From an uncultured Pseudomonadota bacterium (GTDB taxonomy: Bacteria; Pseudomonadota; Alphaproteobacteria; Rs-D84): 6,568 nucleotides of DNA. The DNA is taken from assembly GCA_947306185.1 (NCBI GenBank), contig CAMZFU010000045.1, forward strand, positions 1-6,568, in the 5' to 3' direction. The position numbers and the translations under genes were made by a program. Position 1 is the stretch's first letter; each line of letters opens with the position of its first letter. Under the pieces are notes generated by a model. The model saw nothing but the letters and a program-made list of their open reading frames with translations, did no database searches and had not been told where the DNA came from. Positions 1-4,363 of the stretch are shown here, in pieces.

Positions 1-193
1 GTATACCTTTATTTACTTCGTTTACAAATTGGGCGCAATGTTCAATCATTTCGTCCATCGTACAATCTTGCAGAAACCGGCCATCTTTGTAACAATAAAT
101 ACAATAGTCAGAATTCTTGGAACCATCGGTATCTGTACCGTACAAGTTTTCATCAGTAATCGGCATACCGCAACTTTGACATATTTTCTGCAT
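1..193 (-). CDS. Small zinc-ribbon protein, N-terminal part (3' end off the left edge)
   Basis: Reading leftward from ATG at 193-191, the frame stays open to the window edge, giving 64 residues and no stop. It begins MQKICQSCGMPI. Two CxxC/CxxxC-type pairs, C5/C8 and C31/C34, are separated by LYGTDTDGSKNSDY and followed by KDGRFLQDCTMDEMIEHC. This arrangement (CQSCGMP, FGT-like turn, DYCxYCxxDGxF, TMxEMI) matches the putative zinc-ribbon family of PF12674, whose members are usually under about 100 residues; the four cysteines would bind one zinc ion. The biochemical role of the family is unknown. An AAAAGG ribosome binding site (201-206) sits 7 nt before the start. The gene has its own promoter just past the terminator of the gene to its right, so it is probably transcribed alone. 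The start and family are fairly sure; the C-terminus is not visible. Confidence 0.82.
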   Translation of the reverse strand, partial: MQKICQSCGMPITDENLYGTDTDGSKNSDYCIYCYKDGRFLQDCTMDEMIEHCAQFVNEVNKGI

Positions 194-225
194 ATATAAA
201 CCTTTTCGTTTTTGTTATATACGTG

Positions 226-253
226 ATTATATATAAACTATTGTGCAATTCAA
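226..253 (-). promoter_or_regulatory. Sigma70-like promoter for the zinc-ribbon gene
   Basis: On the minus strand TTGAAT (253-248) and TATAAT (231-226) are 16 bp apart. The expected transcription start near 219 leaves about 25 nt before the ATG, with AAAAGG in between. The -35 box starts only five bases beyond the neighbouring terminator stem, so the two transcripts are kept separate. Confidence 0.55.
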
Positions 254-258
254 TATAA

Positions 259-286
259 AGAAAACCGACCAAACGGTCGGTTTTCT
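259..286 (-). terminator. Intrinsic terminator of the 183-residue gene
   Basis: A perfect 12-bp stem (259-270 with 275-286, core ACCGACC/GGTCGGT, loop AAAC) is followed on the minus strand by a T-rich stretch. The stem includes the TAG stop codon of the gene at 285-287, so stop and terminator overlap. The same ACCGACC/GGTCGGT stem is used in two other terminators of this window. Confidence 0.85.
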
Positions 287-836
287 ATTTCTCGTAATTC
301 AACACTTGTTTTAGGTATGGAAACACCAACATGCGTGTTTCATTCCACACTTCGGTGCTTTTAAGTTTTGGTCTCGCTTTCTTGACTTCCAAATTAGCTA
401 ATGCAGATCTTGTTTTCGCGGATAGGCCCAATGACTTTTTTTTGATGGTATAACGTGGACGTTGACGCAGATTGTACAACGCTTCTAGGTAATTAAATTC
501 ATTGTCAGAAAAACATGTGCCATCGTTTTGGAAACGACCAAAATCTATCATTTGTCGGTTACCATTTTGGACCCTTAACCAATACTGGGTTTTGCCAGAA
601 TATGTTTCACACCAAATATCATATAAATGCATTTTCTGCGGTAAACGCGCATTTTGGTCTGGACGTGTATCGGTCGGCGGCGTGTAATAAGCACTTACAA
701 CAGAATCTTCGTCGCAATCAATGTCTAAATCTATTTTGTTATATATTTTATACAGCATTTTCAACAACAATATAGATAGGTCTTGCTGTTCTTCCGCTAT
801 GCTTTTGGGCTCTTTGTGTTTGTCTGGTTTTGGCAT
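285..836 (-). CDS. Hypothetical protein, 183 residues
   Basis: I do not recognise a family. The protein has no signal peptide or membrane segment, so it is probably cytoplasmic. The N-terminus is charged (MPKPDKHKEPKS), followed by a short amphipathic helix around 15-35 and an acidic patch (DLDIDCDED, 36-44). A tryptophan/aromatic-rich, probably beta-stranded region spans about 68-108 (YDIWCETYSGKTQYWLRV, then MIDFGRFQNDG). The C-terminal third is strongly basic with predicted helices (IKKKSLGLSAKTRSALANLE, residues 131-150), which could bind nucleic acid; that is inference only. AGGAG (844-848) lies 7 nt before the ATG, a good ribosome binding site that supports this start. The gene is monocistronic, has its own terminator, and is divergent from the acetyltransferase gene with a palindrome between them. 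Confidence 0.75.
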   Translation of the reverse strand: MPKPDKHKEPKSIAEEQQDLSILLLKMLYKIYNKIDLDIDCDEDSVVSAYYTPPTDTRPDQNARLPQKMHLYDIWCETYSGKTQYWLRVQNGNRQMIDFGRFQNDGTCFSDNEFNYLEALYNLRQRPRYTIKKKSLGLSAKTRSALANLEVKKARPKLKSTEVWNETRMLVFPYLKQVLNYEK

Positions 837-862
837 TGTTGTGCTCCTTTTTTACTAAAATT

Positions 863-892
863 GTTATACATAACTTTTTGTTTGTCAAACAA
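863..892 (-). promoter_or_regulatory. Possible promoter of the 183-residue gene
   Basis: On the minus strand TATAAC (868-863) is a plausible -10 box, preceded by TTGTTT (892-887) at 18 bp; TTGACA (888-883) is a better -35 match but at only 14 bp. The predicted start near 856 gives a 20-nt leader containing AGGAG. The -35 region lies inside the perfect palindrome 875-895. Confidence 0.35.
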
Positions 893-895
893 AAA
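875..895. promoter_or_regulatory. Perfect palindrome, candidate operator
   Basis: TTTTTGTTTG (875-884) and CAAACAAAAA (886-895) are perfect inverted repeats around a single T. The site lies between two divergent genes and covers the -35 region of the leftward one. Odd-centred palindromes of this length are typical of binding sites for dimeric repressors; no regulator gene is visible here. It could also be a hairpin, but a one-base loop makes that less favoured. Confidence 0.45.
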
Positions 896-919
896 CTACG
901 CATGATACAGTGGTGAAAA

Positions 920-948
920 TTGCCAACACCTTGAAAATGTGATACACT
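920..948 (+). promoter_or_regulatory. Extended -10 promoter of the acetyltransferase gene
   Basis: TTGCCA (920-925), a 17-bp spacer and TACACT (943-948), preceded by TG at the extended -10 position. The predicted start near 955 leaves a leader of under 20 nt that contains the AAAGGG ribosome binding site. Confidence 0.6.
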
Positions 949-971
949 GATTTATATAAAAGGGCCATATT

Positions 972-1520
972 ATGAATCGCGCGATTAAATTCAAACTAAA
1001 AAATGGTAAAGTTGTTACAATTCGTCGTATTCGTGGCACAGATTATGATGCAATGATGAAGTTTTTTGATAAATTTGTTCATGATCCCAGTGCAAAATAC
1101 ACCAGTATGTATCTTGGACAACCCAAATATAGCAAAGAATCATGTGTCGCATTATATGACAATCCAAATAATCTGTTCTTGGGGGCATGGGACGGCGACA
1201 AAATTATCGGCGAATCCACCATTACCAAGGTTTCACCAAACAATCCAAAATATCGTGGCCTGACCGGAATCACGGGCAGTATAATTCTTGATAAATACAC
1301 ATCAAATGGACTTGGCGGAAAACTTAAAACCATGATTGAAAAATGGGCGCGTGAAAACGGAGTCCATAAACTTGAAGGCGAAGTCTTTCATAAAAACGTT
1401 CGTTCATTGGGCAATTTGATACGGCATGGTTATAATATTGTCGGTATAAAACACGACGCGGCCATAGTCGATAATGAATGGATGCATATATACGTTTTAG
1501 AGAAAATATTAGAAGATTAA
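972..1520 (+). CDS. GNAT-family N-acetyltransferase
   Basis: This 182-residue protein probably transfers an acetyl group from acetyl-CoA to an amine; the substrate cannot be told from sequence. It has the GNAT order: N-terminal strand and helix (VTIRRIRGTDYDAMMKFF, 15-32), central strands (NLFLGAWDGDKIIGESTI, 67-84), motif A around 99-130 with GSIILDKY followed by the pyrophosphate loop NGLGGKL (112-118) and helix MIEKWARENG, then motif B (N142 VRSLGNLIRHGYNIVG). The loop fits the QxxGxG/A pattern with Thr110 where Gln or Arg is usual, a modest deviation. Length is normal for the family. No signal peptide, so it is cytoplasmic. AAAGGG (958-964) sits 7 nt before the ATG. It has its own promoter and terminator and so stands alone, divergent from the 183-residue gene. 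Confidence 0.85.
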   Translation: MNRAIKFKLKNGKVVTIRRIRGTDYDAMMKFFDKFVHDPSAKYTSMYLGQPKYSKESCVALYDNPNNLFLGAWDGDKIIGESTITKVSPNNPKYRGLTGITGSIILDKYTSNGLGGKLKTMIEKWARENGVHKLEGEVFHKNVRSLGNLIRHGYNIVGIKHDAAIVDNEWMHIYVLEKILED

Positions 1521-1535
1521 AGATATCTGATTAAA

Positions 1536-1565
1536 AAACCGACCATTCGGTCGGTTTATATTTTT
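1536..1565 (+). terminator. Intrinsic terminator after the acetyltransferase gene
   Basis: A perfect 9-bp stem, AAACCGACC (1536-1544) with GGTCGGTTT (1549-1557), loop ATTC, followed by ATATTTTT. It starts 15 bases after the stop codon and uses the same stem core as the terminators at 259 and 2470. It could also serve as a backstop for the convergent hydrolase gene, since an A-run precedes it. Confidence 0.87.
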
Positions 1566-1622
1566 GGTGTGAAAACACCTGTATCAATCGAGCAGAAAAC
1601 AAACAACGGTTGATGATTTAAT
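1565..1622 (+). repeat. Dispersed repeat, copy A
   Basis: Begins TGGTG directly after the terminator T-run and carries the 19-base core AATCGAGCAGAAAACAAAC (1586-1604), then a GGTTGATGATTTAAT-like tail. The core recurs at 2528 (exact) and 5573 (one mismatch), each time just after a terminator-like hairpin. In this copy the first part forms a small hairpin (GGTGT GAAA ACACC). Confidence 0.7.
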
Positions 1623-1628
1623 ACAACA

Positions 1629-2195
1629 TTACAATAACTGTTCCAAAAGTAATGGAAATGTATCATACCCTGCGGCAGTATTAAAATGTCCTGCTTCTTT
1701 AACAATTTTGATTTCTGCACCGATTTTTTTAGCAAAATCAAACGAGATAGCATTTGGTACATACGGGTCATTATCCGAAACAAAACAAACACTTTTTTCA
1801 GATAATTCCTTTAACTTTTCTAAATCATCGCGTATAAAAAACGGGGTATTTACATTATCAAATTCTGAAATATGCAGTTTTTGATACAAAGGTGCAATAA
1901 AATAAAGTCCTTTGGCTTTTAATTGTTTATCTAATAAATAATCGGTAATAAATGCAGGCCCTAAACTGTGTCCAATATAAGTCGTTTTAGGACCTAAAAA
2001 AGAACTGTATGAATCTAAAACACGAAACCAGTTGTCATAATTTTGGTTTTCTTCGCCACATGGAAATTGCGGAACAAGAACTTTAAAACCTTTTGCTTCT
2101 AGTTTTTGAAAAAGCCACGAAAACCAATTTTCAAAAGGAGAACCATAACTTCCATGAACAATAACAAAATCATAAATCTTTTCTGGTGTTTTCAT
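1629..2195 (-). CDS. RBBP9/YdeN-like serine hydrolase (alpha/beta hydrolase)
   Basis: This 188-residue protein matches the small serine hydrolase family PF06821 (RBBP9, YdeN) in length and order. An oxyanion-loop segment FVIVHGSYGSPFENWFSWL spans 10-28, with the HGxxGxPxxNWF signature. The nucleophile elbow is GHSLG with Ser77, the acid is Asp141 or Asp143 in SDNDPYVP, and the base is His170 in EAGHFNTAAGYDTFP. All catalytic residues are present, so it should be an active cytoplasmic hydrolase. Natural substrates of the family are poorly known; esterase or serine-protease-like activity is reported for members. No signal peptide. The ribosome binding site AAAGGG (2211-2206) is 10 nt before the ATG. 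A strong promoter lies just upstream. It is convergent with the acetyltransferase gene, with copy A of the dispersed repeat between them. Confidence 0.88.
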   Translation of the reverse strand: MKTPEKIYDFVIVHGSYGSPFENWFSWLFQKLEAKGFKVLVPQFPCGEENQNYDNWFRVLDSYSSFLGPKTTYIGHSLGPAFITDYLLDKQLKAKGLYFIAPLYQKLHISEFDNVNTPFFIRDDLEKLKELSEKSVCFVSDNDPYVPNAISFDFAKKIGAEIKIVKEAGHFNTAAGYDTFPLLLEQLL

Positions 2196-2226
2196 GATTA
2201 TTTTACCCTTTGATTAATCCATTAGC

Positions 2227-2255
2227 AGTATAATTAACAGATTTTTAGTTTGCAA
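2227..2255 (-). promoter_or_regulatory. Promoter of the serine hydrolase gene
   Basis: On the minus strand TTGCAA (2255-2250) and TATACT (2232-2227) are exactly 17 bp apart. The predicted start near 2220 gives a leader of about 25 nt holding the AAAGGG ribosome binding site. Confidence 0.65.
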
Positions 2256-2270
2256 TTTATTTTTATTTAT

Positions 2271-2291
2271 TATTTACATTTGAAGTAAATA
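2271..2291. repeat. Inverted repeat upstream of the hydrolase promoter
   Basis: TATTTAC (2271-2277) and GTAAATA (2285-2291) are perfect 7-bp arms around a 7-base spacer, 16 bp upstream of the hydrolase -35 box. Position and symmetry suit an activator or repressor site, but arms this AT-rich can arise by chance in such sequence. Confidence 0.3.
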
Positions 2292-2331
2292 AACACTCCA
2301 TAATTTGCCCGTTTTTTCAATGTTTTTTACT

Positions 2332-2456
2332 TGGTGGGAGTGGGTGATTCACTCGCACGGCACAGTGTGCCGGCTGCGTGCAACCCGTAACGATTTCGCT
2401 ACGCTATCGCTTGCAAAATCTACTTGGTTTCGAACGTTGGTATGGCTCAAATCCAT
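2332..2456. repeat. GC-richer palindromic intergenic element (REP/MITE-like)
   Basis: This stretch is clearly GC-richer than the flanking DNA and contains several symmetries: GAGTG/CACTC (2338-2354), a perfect CGGCACA-G-TGTGCCG hairpin (2358-2372) whose stem can extend through CGCA/TGCG with a bulge, and an imperfect tandem GCGAT/GCGAA segment around 2390-2412. It opens with TGGTGGGAGTGGGTG, which recurs exactly at 6495. Composition, palindromes and intergenic position suggest a genome-wide repeat. One frame on the minus strand is open for 35 codons (2456-2349) but has no ribosome binding site. The boundaries are approximate. Confidence 0.55.
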
Positions 2457-2469
2457 AACACACGACCAA

Positions 2470-2505
2470 AAACAAAAAACCGACCAAAAAGGTCGGTCTT
2501 TGTTT
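2470..2505. terminator. Bidirectional terminator hairpin between genes
   Basis: CCGACC/GGTCGG (2480-2485 with 2491-2496, loop AAAAA), extended by A/T pairs to AAACAAA at 2470 and TTTGTTT at 2505 with a small bulge. The minus-strand reading gives the longer T-rich tail, the plus-strand reading a shorter one, so it may work both ways. No gene in this gap obviously needs it, which suggests that it belongs to the repeat element next to it or to an unseen transcript. Confidence 0.65.
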
Positions 2506-2506
2506 C

Positions 2507-2565
2507 TGGTGGGAGTATGCTTGCACTAATCGAGCAGAAAACAAACAAGAGTTTATTGATTTAAT
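2507..2565 (+). repeat. Dispersed repeat, copy B
   Basis: Opens with TGGTGGGAGT directly after the terminator and has the core AATCGAGCAGAAAACAAAC at 2528-2546, followed by TTTATTGATTTAAT. It matches copy A in length from its TGGTG start to the core and in its tail, and shares TTGCACTAAT before the core with copy C. Confidence 0.72.
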
Positions 2566-2605
2566 GAAACGGGGGAAAGAATTCAGAGAGAACCAAAAAA
2601 TGCAC

Positions 2606-2634
2606 TTGTGATAAAATGTGAAATGTGATAGAAT
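2606..2634 (+). promoter_or_regulatory. Extended -10 promoter for the mosaic secreted protein gene
   Basis: TTGTGA (2606-2611), a 17-bp spacer and TAGAAT (2629-2634) with TG at the extended -10 position. The predicted start near 2641 means a leader of about 200 nt before the ATG at 2843, far longer than the 17-25 nt leaders predicted for the other genes here. The leader holds a microsatellite and two hairpins. Confidence 0.6.
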
Positions 2635-2690
2635 ACACAGGTAAGGTAGAGAGAAAAAAGGAACCAACCCCGTGAAAGCCGCAGAAACCT

Positions 2691-2712
2691 ACACACACAC
2701 ACACACACACAC
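2691..2712 (+). repeat. (AC)11 microsatellite in the leader
   Basis: Eleven uninterrupted AC units, about 50 nt downstream of the predicted transcription start. They are flanked by CCCGTG (2669-2674) and CACGGG (2710-2715), which can pair and loop the tract out. The tract is outside any coding frame of the downstream gene, because a TAG in that frame follows at 2726. Such tracts are rare in bacteria and are known to change length by slipped-strand mispairing. Confidence 0.85.
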
Positions 2713-2736
2713 GGGTAATCCTGCCTAGCAATTTTT

Positions 2737-2756
2737 GTGCGAACTGTTGTTCGTAC
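2737..2756 (+). promoter_or_regulatory. Small leader hairpin
   Basis: GTGCGAAC (2737-2744) pairs with GTTCGTAC (2749-2756) over 8 bp including one G-U pair, with loop TGTT. It lies between the AC tract and the attenuator-like terminator and may be part of one folded leader. Confidence 0.45.
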
Positions 2757-2764
2757 TATGGATG

Positions 2765-2811
2765 AAAAATCGACTGATGATGTTAAAACGGCATCATTGG
2801 TCGATTTTTTT
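2765..2811 (+). terminator. Strong terminator/attenuator 32 bp before the start codon
   Basis: An 18-bp stem, 2765-2782 with 2792-2809, including two G-U pairs and a 9-base loop; the U-run of the 3' arm runs on to 2811. It sits after a plausible promoter and before the ribosome binding site of the mosaic gene. It either ends a short leader RNA of about 170 nt or attenuates the gene behind it. No competing antiterminator fold is obvious beyond partial pairings. Confidence 0.75.
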
Positions 2812-2842
2812 ATTTAACAAACAACCAAAGGAAGGAAAAAAC

Positions 2843-4045
2843 ATGAACAAAAAAATATTTTTAACATCAATAATCGCATTGGGCTTTGCGTGTCCAGCGA
2901 TGGCAGAATCTTTCCCATCAGATGGGTCAATGTTAGAAAATAAAACTTATGATGGTGCAGCTACATATGATAACACCGGTGTATATGATGGTGATGTTAC
3001 TGCACAAGCGTACTATGATTGGGATTTGTTGAGTCCAACTGCTGGTCAATATTTACCACAAGGCGCAACAGCTGTTGCAACATGTACAACTGGTAGTTTT
3101 TGCCCTGGTGCAACAGATATTCACTATGATAATACACAAGACCAAGGTATAACATCATGTTCTACGGTTGGAGATAATTCATTTACATCATCTGATGTAG
3201 GAGCGTCTGCGAACACCGACTGTTACAAAGCATGTAATATAGCAAATATGGGTGCAAATGGTTCGATTGCAAATATTGCACATGCGGCAACATTAACTGG
3301 AAATGATTATTATGGAAGCGGTGCCGATACTTGTGAACCGGCAACTTGTGTAGCCGGATGGCATGTGAAACCAGGTTTGAATTTATCAACAACAATTGGT
3401 AATCGTGTTGGTGAATCATACGGCTATGTAGATAATGCCGGAACATTTACTGAAAGCGGGGGATCGCACGGACAAAGTTTTTATGGTATAAGTGGCAATA
3501 ATACATGGGCAACATATTATGATAGTACAAGCGGTATGGTAACTGGTGCTGGTCGTTGTAGTAATGTTTCTGGAACTGGTTTATGGAATGGTGCAAGCAG
3601 CGCAAGTGATATAACAACACATACAACAGCAGAATTAGGTGCAGAAGGTGGACAATATTGTTATTGTAATGTAACTGGTTATACACCAGCTGGTGGAACA
3701 TTGCAAAGCTTGTCTTCGCCTTGGCTGTTCAGCAACGACGCCTACAACGCTGCCATGTGCACTTCGAACTGTGCTTACAACTGTGCGTTCGGCATGCGTG
3801 AAGGTGGTCAGTTCCGTGCCGCGATGCTCGGTTCTGTTGGCACCTCACTGGCCAGCTGTGAAGCTAATACAATCAACATTACTTGGAAAGGCGCAACTCA
3901 AGCTGCGATTGATGCCAATAACGCCGGTAGCACGGTATACGAAGGCGATATCAGAACTCCAAGCGAAGCTGAATCCGTCACAGGTAAGCACTTCGTCGGA
4001 TGGAAGTTCCTTAAACCGTCAAACAATAACAACGGTAACAACTAA
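2843..4045 (+). CDS. Secreted mosaic cysteine-rich protein, InlB B-repeat-like C-terminus
   Basis: I chose ATG at 2843 because AAGGAAGG (2828-2835) lies 7 nt before it and a signal peptide follows; an upstream in-frame TTG (2735) would be translated through the terminator. The 400-residue product has a signal peptide (MNKKIFLTSIIALGFACPAMA, cut after Ala21), then FPSDGSMLEN (24-33) and a Y-rich repeat-like stretch to 60. YLP-x-C-x-FCPG (70-89) resembles eukaryotic-type Cys-rich repeats. A low-complexity Gly/Ser/Thr/Asn region with scattered cysteines follows (110-285), then a Cys-rich segment (306-339). The C-terminal domain (344-391) ends GKHFVGWKF, like Listeria-Bacteroides repeat/InlB B modules, and the last residues are Asn-rich. 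It is probably exported or surface-exposed; function unknown. Codon use changes abruptly at about residue 288 (nt 3704). Confidence 0.82.
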   Translation: MNKKIFLTSIIALGFACPAMAESFPSDGSMLENKTYDGAATYDNTGVYDGDVTAQAYYDWDLLSPTAGQYLPQGATAVATCTTGSFCPGATDIHYDNTQDQGITSCSTVGDNSFTSSDVGASANTDCYKACNIANMGANGSIANIAHAATLTGNDYYGSGADTCEPATCVAGWHVKPGLNLSTTIGNRVGESYGYVDNAGTFTESGGSHGQSFYGISGNNTWATYYDSTSGMVTGAGRCSNVSGTGLWNGASSASDITTHTTAELGAEGGQYCYCNVTGYTPAGGTLQSLSSPWLFSNDAYNAAMCTSNCAYNCAFGMREGGQFRAAMLGSVGTSLASCEANTINITWKGATQAAIDANNAGSTVYEGDIRTPSEAESVTGKHFVGWKFLKPSNNNNGNN

Positions 4046-4056
4046 CGCGTCAGATT

Positions 4057-4085
4057 GCATGTGTGTGGTTTATCCACACACATGC
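4057..4085 (+). repeat. Perfect 12-bp hairpin in the 3' region
   Basis: GCATGTGTGTGG (4057-4068) and CCACACACATGC (4074-4085) with loop TTTAT, starting 12 bases after the stop codon. No T-run follows, so it is more likely a stabilising or protective 3' structure than a terminator. Its GTGTGTG arm is complementary to the (AC)11 tract in the leader of the same gene. Confidence 0.75.
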
Positions 4086-4138
4086 CGGAATGCGTACAAA
4101 ATGCGTCAGCGTTTTGTTGAAGAAAGGTTGGAAAGATA

Positions 4139-4196
4139 TCGGGATGTTCCTTTTGTTTTCTCCCTTCAAGAAAAAAAACATCCCGACAGAGTTTTT
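4139..4196 (+). terminator. Terminator of the mosaic gene
   Basis: TCGGGATGTT (4139-4148) pairs perfectly with AACATCCCGA (4177-4186); the inner T-rich and A-rich tracts can extend the stem. A GTTTTTTG run follows at 4190-4197. This is a long terminator about 95 bases after the stop codon. Confidence 0.72.
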
Positions 4197-4363
4197 TGTT
4201 ATTAGGAAAAAAACGATTCGTAATAATAAAAAGCTTTGATAACCAAAGCCGAATAACCAAAGGAAAGAAAGGATATAGAAGAATAAATTCGAACCGGGAT
4301 AATCAATAACTTCAAATTCAGTATAGAAAAAATACGAAAAGATTGTCAAGGGACGAATTAAAG
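4197..4363 (+). other. Leader region of the secreted-protein pair
   Basis: Together with the hairpin and terminator before it, this completes a 318-base gap without a gene. It holds a 6-bp hairpin GCTTTG/CAAAGC (4233-4249) and a direct repeat of ATAACCAAAG (4239-4248 and 4253-4262). The second copy continues as AACCAAAGGAAAGAAAGGA, close to the AACCAAAGGAAGG leader of the mosaic gene at 2823-2835, but no start codon follows. I see no convincing -35/-10 pair; TATAGA at 4322 is the best -10-like match and lacks a -35 box. Confidence 0.4.

Noticed and set aside
2412..2456. tRNA-like segment (TTCGAA T-loop-like motif near the TGGTGGGAGTGGGTG element)
   Set aside because: The bases flanking the loop do not pair as a T-stem and no acceptor, D or anticodon arms can be drawn.
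2758..2817. Short leader peptide frame (ATG 2758, 19 codons) overlapping the attenuator
   Set aside because: A leader peptide inside an attenuator is attractive, but there is no ribosome binding site before the ATG and no run of one amino acid; the frame can be explained by the hairpin sequence itself.
2735..2842. N-terminal extension of the mosaic protein starting at TTG 2735
   Set aside because: It would be translated through an 18-bp terminator, lacks a ribosome binding site and would bury the signal peptide; ATG 2843 has a proper site and signal peptide.
3693..4205. Second long plus-strand frame overlapping the 3' end of the mosaic gene
   Set aside because: It is open only because of the GC-rich segment, has no ribosome binding site and runs through a hairpin and terminator.
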